Shown here piece by piece: positions 4,736 to 9,352 of a stretch of 9,352 bases of DNA. The notes beneath the pieces were generated by a model. That model saw only the letters and a list, made by a program, of their open reading frames with translations. It made no database searches and was not told the origin of the DNA. Position 1 is the stretch's first letter, and every line of letters starts with the position of its first letter. Source of the stretch: Candidatus Staskawiczbacteria bacterium. GTDB taxonomy: Bacteria > Patescibacteriota > Minisyncoccia > Minisyncoccales > Staskawiczbacteraceae. Location: NCBI GenBank assembly GCA_026395275.1, contig JAPLZA010000102.1, positions 1-9,352 on the forward strand. The letters run 5' to 3'. The position numbers and the translations under genes are program-made.

Positions 4736-6376
4736 TTAGTAGTCTCCTGGGTTTATTGACGGAACGTGATTTGGGCACCCTTCTTTCTTAGGTAACTCTG
4801 AAATAACCGCTTCAGTTGTTAAAAGCATAGAAGCTGCTGAAACAGCGTTTTCTAAAGCTGTTCTAGTAACTTTTGTTGGGTCGACAACTCCGGCTTTTAT
4901 TAAATTTTCATAAACCATTGTTGCGGCATTAAAACCAAAATCGCCCTGCCCCTCTTTTACTTTTTGGACAACAACTGCTCCATCAATTCCTGCGTTTTCA
5001 GCAATTTGCCTTACCGGTTCTTCAATAGCTCTTTTTAAAATATTTACACCGGTTTTTTCATCTCCTTCCGCCAAAACCATTTCTAAAGCCGGCAAGGTTC
5101 GCAACAAAGCAACTCCACCGCCCGGCACTATTCCCTCTTCCACAGCAGCTCTGGTTGCGTGCAAAGCATCTTCTAATTTATGCTGTTTGGCTTTTTGTTC
5201 AACTTCTGTTGCAGCTCCCACTTTTATAACTCCAACTCCACCGGAAAGTTTTGCCAGCCTTCCCTGTAATTTTTCTTTGTCAAAATCTGAAGTAGCCAAA
5301 CTTATTTCTTTTCTAATTGCTCCAATCCTTTTTTCTATTTCCTCTTTCCCTCCCTTCCCTTCTACTATAGTAGTGTTTTCCTTTGTGGAAATTACGCGCC
5401 TTGCTTGCCCCAAATCGCCTATTTCTGTGTTTTCTAATTTCATTCCAATTTGTTCTGAAACAACTTTAGCTCCCGTAACAATGGCAATATCTTCTAACAT
5501 TTCTTTTTTTCTGTCGCCAAATCCCGGAGCCTTCACTGCCAAAGCTGAAAAAATTCCCCTTATTTTATTTACAATTAAAGTTGTTAAAGCGTCGCCATCA
5601 ACATCATCGGCAATTATTACCAATTCTTTTTTGCCTGCCTTAACTAATTTTTCCAGCAAAGGCAAAATTTCCTGTAGTGAACTTATTTTTTTATCTGTAA
5701 TTAAAATATATGGCTCTTCCAAACTTGCCTCCATTTTTCCTGCCTGACCGGCAGGCAGGTCTGTGTTGGTAACCATGTAACCTGAAATATATCCCCTATC
5801 AAACTGTAAACCTTTTACAATTTCTTTTGATAAACCAAATGTTTTTGATTCTTCGGTTGTAATTACTCCATCTTTGCCAACTTCTTCCATAACTTCGGCA
5901 ATTAAATTTCCCATTTCTTCATCTTGAGCTGAAATTTTTGCAACCTGAGCTTTTTCTTCGCGGGTGCTTATTTGTTTTGACATTTCTCTTAAAGCCTTAA
6001 CAACCGCATCTTTTGCCATTATAATTCCTTTTCTAAGCGCCAAAGGGTTTGCTCCGGCGGCAACATTTTTTAAACCTTCTGTGGCAATTGCTTGGCACAG
6101 CAAAACAGCTGAAGTTGTGCCGTCTCCGGCAATGTCATTTGTTTTGCTGGCAACTTCTTTTATAATTTCAGCTCCAATGTTTTCAATGTTATCTTCCAAC
6201 TCAATGTCTTTGGCAATTGTTACGCCGTCATTTGTAATTGTTGGCGAACCAAAACCACCCAAAACAACGTTTCTGCCCTTTGGCCCCAAAGTTACTTTCA
6301 CCGCATTTGCCACCTTGTCTAATCCACTTTTTAATATTTTGCGAGCATCCTCGCTGTATTTAATTTGTTTAGCCAT
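4736..6376 (-). CDS. groEL: Chaperonin GroEL (60 kDa, Hsp60)
   Basis: A group I chaperonin of 546 residues, subunit of the double heptameric ring that folds proteins in an ATP-driven cycle with GroES in the cytosol. Nucleotide-site motifs are intact: TLGPKGRNVVL (29-39), NDGVTIAKDIELED (49-62) and AGDGTTSAVLL (84-93). So are the conserved LEDALHATRAAVEEGIVPGGG segment, with the Asp needed for ATP hydrolysis, and the apical FDRGYISGYM. Two oddities: residues 207-214 (LPAGQAGK) are encoded by a GC-rich palindrome inserted in frame in the apical domain, and the C terminus is KKEGCPNHVPSINPGDY rather than a Gly-Gly-Met tail. It lies 172 nt downstream of groES with a branched palindrome in between. 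An A/T-rich stretch before the ATG might hold a second promoter; no Shine-Dalgarno sequence or CIRCE operator was found. Confidence 0.98.
   Translation of the reverse strand: MAKQIKYSEDARKILKSGLDKVANAVKVTLGPKGRNVVLGGFGSPTITNDGVTIAKDIELEDNIENIGAEIIKEVASKTNDIAGDGTTSAVLLCQAIATEGLKNVAAGANPLALRKGIIMAKDAVVKALREMSKQISTREEKAQVAKISAQDEEMGNLIAEVMEEVGKDGVITTEESKTFGLSKEIVKGLQFDRGYISGYMVTNTDLPAGQAGKMEASLEEPYILITDKKISSLQEILPLLEKLVKAGKKELVIIADDVDGDALTTLIVNKIRGIFSALAVKAPGFGDRKKEMLEDIAIVTGAKVVSEQIGMKLENTEIGDLGQARRVISTKENTTIVEGKGGKEEIEKRIGAIRKEISLATSDFDKEKLQGRLAKLSGGVGVIKVGAATEVEQKAKQHKLEDALHATRAAVEEGIVPGGGVALLRTLPALEMVLAEGDEKTGVNILKRAIEEPVRQIAENAGIDGAVVVQKVKEGQGDFGFNAATMVYENLIKAGVVDPTKVTRTALENAVSAASMLLTTEAVISELPKKEGCPNHVPSINPGDY
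5739..5759. repeat. 21-bp GC-rich palindrome inserted in the groEL reading frame
   Basis: Arms CCTGCCTG (5739-5746) and CAGGCAGG (5752-5759) flank five bases. On the coding strand it is translated as LPAGQAG. The surrounding GroEL sequence aligns with ordinary GroEL only if this stretch is taken as extra. Confidence 0.8.
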
Positions 6377-6410
6377 ATTATTGATTATTTTATATATTAT
6401 TTAACTATTA

Positions 6411-6547
6411 GCGAGGGATTTCTACTAAGAGGACGCCCTCACGGAGGCGCCCGTTGTGGCGCTGAGTGAGAAGCACGGATAAAATTGCATAAAATTTAAA
6501 TTGCAATTTTAGACGATGCTGTGCTCCTCGTGTAGAATCCCGAGCGA
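6411..6547. repeat. Branched palindromic element between groES and groEL
   Basis: A 137-bp element fills most of the groES-groEL gap. Outer arms 6415-6425 and 6532-6541 pair over ten positions with one bulged base, then GAGGA/TCCTC (6429-6433 with 6525-6529). Two inner hairpins follow. One has CTCAC/GTGAG (6438-6442 with 6466-6470) capped by GCGCC/GGCGC (6447-6462). The other has AGCAC/GTGCT (6472-6476 with 6521-6525) and a perfect 10-bp TAAAATTGCA/TGCAATTTTA stem (6480-6511). The plan is a three-way junction on either strand. It touches the groES stop codon and ends 34 nt before the groEL ATG. It may be a MITE/REP-like element or an RNA structure in the groESL mRNA. Confidence 0.75.
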
Positions 6548-6548
6548 T

Positions 6549-6839
6549 TTATTCTATAACTGCTAGTATATCTGACTCGCTTGCTATTAGATATTCTTTT
6601 CCGTTGACTTTCACTTCACTTGGCCCATATTTTGTAAACAAAACTTTGTCACCCGGCTTTATCTGCATTGGAATTATTTTTCCTTCCGGAGTTGTCCTGC
6701 CTTGCCCAATTGCAATAACTTTTCCTTCTTCAGACTTCTCTTTGTTGGCGGTTTCGGGCAAAAATATACCGGCTTTTGTTTTTTCCTCTTCTTTAATTGG
6801 TTCTATTAAAATGTGATCTCCCAACGGTTTTATGTTCAT
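6549..6839 (-). CDS. groES: Co-chaperonin GroES (10 kDa)
   Basis: A 96-residue GroES, normal length. It forms the heptameric lid on GroEL. The N-terminal strand MNIKPLGDHILIEP leads into the mobile loop (about residues 17-36), which has the GroEL-contact tripeptide region GIFLP at 24-28 where most homologues have GIVLP. EGKVIAIGQG, IKPGDKVLFTKYGPSEVKVNGKEY and the closing ESDILAVIE complete the barrel. It is first in the chaperonin operon, with a near-consensus promoter 26 nt upstream (-10 end) and no Shine-Dalgarno sequence. The stop codon abuts the branched palindrome that separates it from groEL. Confidence 0.98.
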   Translation of the reverse strand: MNIKPLGDHILIEPIKEEEKTKAGIFLPETANKEKSEEGKVIAIGQGRTTPEGKIIPMQIKPGDKVLFTKYGPSEVKVNGKEYLIASESDILAVIE

Positions 6840-6864
6840 AATTTTTTGTTAGTTAATATACTAT

Positions 6865-6893
6865 AATTTAGTCGATAAAAAAACTTTTGTCAA
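6865..6893 (-). promoter_or_regulatory. groES-groEL promoter
   Basis: The minus strand has TTGACA (6893-6888), a 17-nt spacer and TAAATT (6870-6865). A TATAGT-like alternative lies just downstream. The predicted 5' UTR is about 20 nt and A/T-rich. No CIRCE inverted repeat is present, so HrcA control is not supported by this sequence. The -35 starts immediately after the T-run of the upstream terminator. Confidence 0.7.
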
Positions 6894-6949
6894 ACAAAAA
6901 ATCCTGTACTTTTTACCTTCTAATTTTAGAAGACAAAAACTACAGGATT
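6894..6949 (-). terminator. Long intrinsic terminator of the surface-protein operon
   Basis: On the minus strand AATCCTGTA/TACAGGATT (9 bp), TTTTT/AAAAA and CTTCT/AGAAG form a stem of about 21 positions with one G-G mismatch and two wobbles, closed by AAAATT and followed by T5-G-T3. The stem includes part of the stop codon of the 116-aa gene. Confidence 0.85.
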
Positions 6950-7298
6950 AATTTGCTGTTTTTATAATCAATAATTCAAGCAAAGCTTTTGCCTGAGTTG
7001 TTGCATCTTGCTTTGTTTGACTGTTTGTAAACTTTTGCCACTGGGCAAAAATTTCTTTGTCATTTAAGGCTCTTACTGCTGTTTCCAAAGAAAGCCTGGT
7101 GTCAAAATCAATTTCCTTATTAGCCAACAAAATTTGCTCTTCAAATGTGTTCCTAAAATCCAAAATCTTTCTACTTGTCTGTGCTTGCAAATAAATATTA
7201 GCTTCTTTTGAATATGTATAAATTGTAAACACATTCACTGCTATTAAAAGGCAGGTGAAAATAGAAAGTATTGTTATAAATATTGTTTTCTTTTCCAT
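6948..7298 (-). CDS. Single-pass membrane protein of unknown function, 116 aa
   Basis: Not recognised as a named family. A short positive N terminus (MEKK) precedes one hydrophobic segment (about residues 5-28), consistent with an N-in anchor. The remaining ~88 residues are polar and strongly helix-forming (SRKILDFRNTFEEQILLANK through EIFAQWQKF to AKALLELLIIKTAN), possibly a coiled coil outside the membrane. There is no cysteine in that outer part. It starts seven bases after the stop of the large surface protein and ends in that operon's terminator, so the two are co-transcribed. A role as a membrane partner of the surface protein is inferred from context only. No Shine-Dalgarno sequence is visible. 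Confidence 0.8.
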   Translation of the reverse strand: MEKKTIFITILSIFTCLLIAVNVFTIYTYSKEANIYLQAQTSRKILDFRNTFEEQILLANKEIDFDTRLSLETAVRALNDKEIFAQWQKFTNSQTKQDATTQAKALLELLIIKTAN

Positions 7299-7305
7299 GT
7301 TTTAT

Positions 7306-9352
7306 TTATTGTTTATTATTTCGACCTTTAATAATCATTATAATCAGTAAAATAACCACCGCAGTCAGCAACAAAACCACCATTAACTGCCAGTTAAACC
7401 AAGTCGGCAAAAAGCCTTTCGCCTTCATTTCAATATCCATTTTTACTCCATTGTCTTCTTTTATGGTAAACGGTTTACTCTTAAAGTCGGCGTAGTTTAC
7501 TGCGGTAGCAGAAATATAATATGTGCCTTGCGGAACTAAGAAAGAATATTTTCCTGTGTCATCGGTTACCATTGGATTTTTCTGGAAAAACTTATCAGCC
7601 GGCCATAACTCATATTTCGGGACCTGCCCTGAGCCTGCCGAAGGGTTTAACCAATATAAAGAAACAGTGGCGCTTGCAATTCTTAGCTTTCCATCGGGCG
7701 TTTGCTTATAAACATAACCTTCGGGGTCAACCTGCGCAGTTAATTTTGTTTCTGTGGGAATTAATTTTTTATCTTTATACTCTATAACAGTTGTAATTTC
7801 ATATTGCCCCTCATTTGCCGGAGCTGAAATGTTGGCTGTGAAAATTCCCGGCTTTGTTTCAACATATGCAAATTTTTGCACCAAAAGTCCGCTTGCCCCA
7901 GAGCTCTGAGGAGCCGGCTGGTTTATTGCTCCCGTTAAAGCTGCCCTAAATAATTTTGCAAAACTATTCTGAGGCGCCTGGTAACTTACAGGACTGTTTA
8001 AAGTTATAAGTCCAACAACACTGTCAGCAGGTTTGTCAGGCTTAATAACCAACTGCATGGACTTTCCGGCAATTGTTTTAATTTTCTGTTGGGTGTTGCC
8101 TTGTTTGTCTATAACAAATGCCGAGCTAAAATCAATTAATTCTCCCGATGCTCTGGCGAAAACAAGGTTTGTAGGAATTTTTGCCAAAGCATCTGCGCTT
8201 AAGTCGGCCAGCGGGATTCCCTGCATAGATGCCAAAGCATTTACCTGCAGACCTTCTGGCGAAATTGTTTGGGTTAGTCCTGGTAAATATAATTCTGTTT
8301 GGCTTAACTTGGCAACGTCCTGTAAATTATTCAAATCAACATTCAAGGCAACCAATGTTTTCTTTAATTGAGGTAGTTTATCTGCAAGTGAACTAATGTC
8401 TGTTGCAACCGGCGACAATGCAAACCCATTCAAAGGATTTACACTCATAATGTTTAAACCCTGCAAAGCGCTTGGAGTTTGTTGTGGCACGCTTTCAGAA
8501 ATTGGCGGGTAGTTAATTTGAGGAGTTTGTTGCTGACCTGTAAATAAGCTTGTAATTTGGCTAATAATGCTTGTAGCTGGCGTGGTGTTGGTGCTGGTTG
8601 GAGCGGCAACATATCCGTTTGCTCCGTTAAGGCTAACAGTAAAGCTTGAAATGTTTAGTGCCAAAGAAAGGTTTCCAAGGCTGTCAATTACAGTAATTTT
8701 ACAGTTTGCGTATGTTGCGTAGTCTAACTTGGTAAATGTTATTGTGTTGCTTCCCACAGAGGCTGTGCCAGTTGTAGATGAACAACCACCCGAGTAAGCA
8801 ATGGTTCCGGCTTTTGTAGAGCTAAATGTGTAGTTTGGCGTGGTGTTGCTACCTAAAGCCGGCACAGGAGTTACCTCGGCCAAAACCGGCGCTATTTTAT
8901 CTATGTTGATAGTGTGTGATACGGTTGCTTGCGTGTTTCCGGCGTTGTCTTGAGAAGCGTATCTAAAATAAGATGTTCCTTGTGTGGAAATTGTAATTTG
9001 GTATGGCGAATTCAAAGTTGTTCCTGATGCTGGGTCGCAAGTGTTGTTGGTGTCGGTGCAGTATTTTGTGTAAGCAAGTGCCGAACCGCCCACATCAGTT
9101 GGCGTAAGTGTGATTGTCTGGTCTGAATTAACCCAAACATTATCGTTTGCAAAATTATCTGTGGTGCTTGGAGCTGTTTTATCAATTTTTATTGTTGAGC
9201 TTTCTATGGATTCGGTGTTGTTTGCATTATCAACAGAATTATATCTTATGTAGCTTGTGCCTTCGGCTGAAATGATTGGTTTGTTTCCCGAGTCATATGT
9301 TGTTGCGGGTGTGCAGGTGTTTGCCGTGTCAACGCAATATTTTGGATAACCC
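7306..9352 (-). CDS. Large cell-surface protein with Ig-like repeats and C-terminal membrane anchor, 5' end beyond window
   Basis: The last 681 residues are visible; the frame is still open at the right edge, so a GTG at 9093 is internal. From the edge there are Ig-like beta-sandwich repeats of about 92-94 residues, two with a CX6C pair (KYCVDTANTC, KYCTDTNNTC), the GTSYxRYxSxDNA motif and an IDKxAP linker, then a divergent third unit ending near visible residue 235. A Thr/Ser/Pro/Gln-rich linker follows, then a middle region of about 300 residues that I do not recognise. Next comes a carboxypeptidase-regulatory-like beta domain (DDTGKYSFLVPQGTYYISATAVNY). The protein ends with a membrane helix (about 655-674) and the positive tail KGRNNKQ. 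It is probably an adhesin or envelope protein facing outward. A palindrome-encoded SAGSGQ insertion lies near residue 570. Confidence 0.9.
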   Translation of the reverse strand, partial: GYPKYCVDTANTCTPATTYDSGNKPIISAEGTSYIRYNSVDNANNTESIESSTIKIDKTAPSTTDNFANDNVWVNSDQTITLTPTDVGGSALAYTKYCTDTNNTCDPASGTTLNSPYQITISTQGTSYFRYASQDNAGNTQATVSHTINIDKIAPVLAEVTPVPALGSNTTPNYTFSSTKAGTIAYSGGCSSTTGTASVGSNTITFTKLDYATYANCKITVIDSLGNLSLALNISSFTVSLNGANGYVAAPTSTNTTPATSIISQITSLFTGQQQTPQINYPPISESVPQQTPSALQGLNIMSVNPLNGFALSPVATDISSLADKLPQLKKTLVALNVDLNNLQDVAKLSQTELYLPGLTQTISPEGLQVNALASMQGIPLADLSADALAKIPTNLVFARASGELIDFSSAFVIDKQGNTQQKIKTIAGKSMQLVIKPDKPADSVVGLITLNSPVSYQAPQNSFAKLFRAALTGAINQPAPQSSGASGLLVQKFAYVETKPGIFTANISAPANEGQYEITTVIEYKDKKLIPTETKLTAQVDPEGYVYKQTPDGKLRIASATVSLYWLNPSAGSGQVPKYELWPADKFFQKNPMVTDDTGKYSFLVPQGTYYISATAVNYADFKSKPFTIKEDNGVKMDIEMKAKGFLPTWFNWQLMVVLLLTAVVILLIIMIIKGRNNKQ
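7627..7645. repeat. Short palindromic repeat inserted in the surface-protein frame
   Basis: CCCTGAGCCTGCCGAAGGG, the well-known interspersed repeat type with an imperfect palindrome (CCCT...AGGG). On the coding strand it gives PSAGSGQ in frame between WLN and VPKYELW. Confidence 0.75.
8882..9352 (-). repeat. Tandem Ig-like domain repeats in the surface protein
   Basis: Equivalent Cys codons of the two KYC motifs lie at 9334-9336 and 9058-9060, 92 residues apart. The Asp codons of the IDKTAP and IDKIAP linkers are at 9181-9183 and 8899-8901, 94 apart. Repeat units are conserved in protein rather than as exact DNA copies, so they are old duplications. More units probably continue beyond the edge. 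Confidence 0.85.

Noticed and set aside
4578..4778. 66-codon minus-strand ORF overlapping the groEL end and its 3' UTR
   Set aside because: Overlaps the groEL C terminus out of frame and runs through the hairpin element into the terminator; no RBS.
5187..5747. 186-codon plus-strand ORF inside groEL
   Set aside because: Antisense shadow of a clearly coding groEL frame; low-complexity Ser/Pro/Ile composition and no RBS.
5964..6404. 146-codon plus-strand ORF over the groEL 5' part
   Set aside because: Antisense shadow of groEL with no independent support.
6377..6947. CIRCE/HrcA operator at the chaperonin operon
   Set aside because: No TTAGCACTC-N9-GAGTGCTAA-like inverted repeat was found in the groES upstream region or the groES-groEL gap.
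9091..9093. GTG as start of the surface protein
   Set aside because: The frame stays open to the window edge and encodes another copy of the Ig-like repeat, so this codon is internal.
1..9352. UGA recoding as in Gracilibacteria or Absconditabacteria
   Set aside because: None of the 12 visible stop codons is TGA (nine TAA, three TAG), but no conserved frame contains an in-frame TGA either; the bias is compatible with AT-richness and chance.

Overview
All genes in this 9.35 kb window are on the minus strand. The DNA is AT-rich, with short intergenic gaps, mostly without Shine-Dalgarno (SD) sequences, and a serine tRNA without an encoded CCA. It also has small GC-rich palindromes inserted in frame into genes, a lemA/htpX cluster and a large C-terminally anchored Ig-like surface protein. 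Together these suggest a Candidate Phyla Radiation (Patescibacteria) bacterium, possibly Microgenomates- or Katanobacteria-like. This lineage call is inference; there is no rRNA or marker-gene phylogeny here.

In transcription order (high to low coordinates): (1) the 3' part of a surface protein with Ig-like repeats, a carboxypeptidase-regulatory-like domain and a C-terminal membrane anchor (7306 to the right edge), then a 116-aa single-pass membrane protein (6948-7298) and a long hairpin terminator. (2) groES-groEL, with a near-consensus promoter abutting that terminator. A branched palindromic element (6411-6547) lies between groES and groEL, and a second hairpin element with the same end motifs (4626-4733) directly follows groEL, before the groEL terminator. 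(3) A compact unit of three unrecognised small proteins (55, 60 and 56 aa) at 3979-4533, with its own consensus promoter and terminator and a strong SD before each gene, unlike every neighbour. (4) A double zf-TFIIB zinc-binding protein (3357-3890), probably leaderless. (5) lemA, a DUF3137-like membrane protein and htpX, tightly spaced and probably a membrane-protein quality-control operon. (6) A broken tRNA-Ser 5' half invaded by GC-rich palindromes, a GIY-YIG protein, an intact tRNA-Ser(GGA) inside a perfect 17-bp inverted repeat, and a short-chain dehydrogenase starting 18 nt after the tRNA and running off the left edge.

The least explained parts are the small-protein cassette, the two palindromic elements bracketing groEL, the tRNA-Ser neighbourhood with its relic and extended stem, and a 13-base terminator/promoter junction that occurs identically twice. 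Housekeeping functions are well supported (GroES, GroEL, HtpX, LemA, tRNA-Ser). No CRISPR array, transposase, integrase or restriction system is visible.
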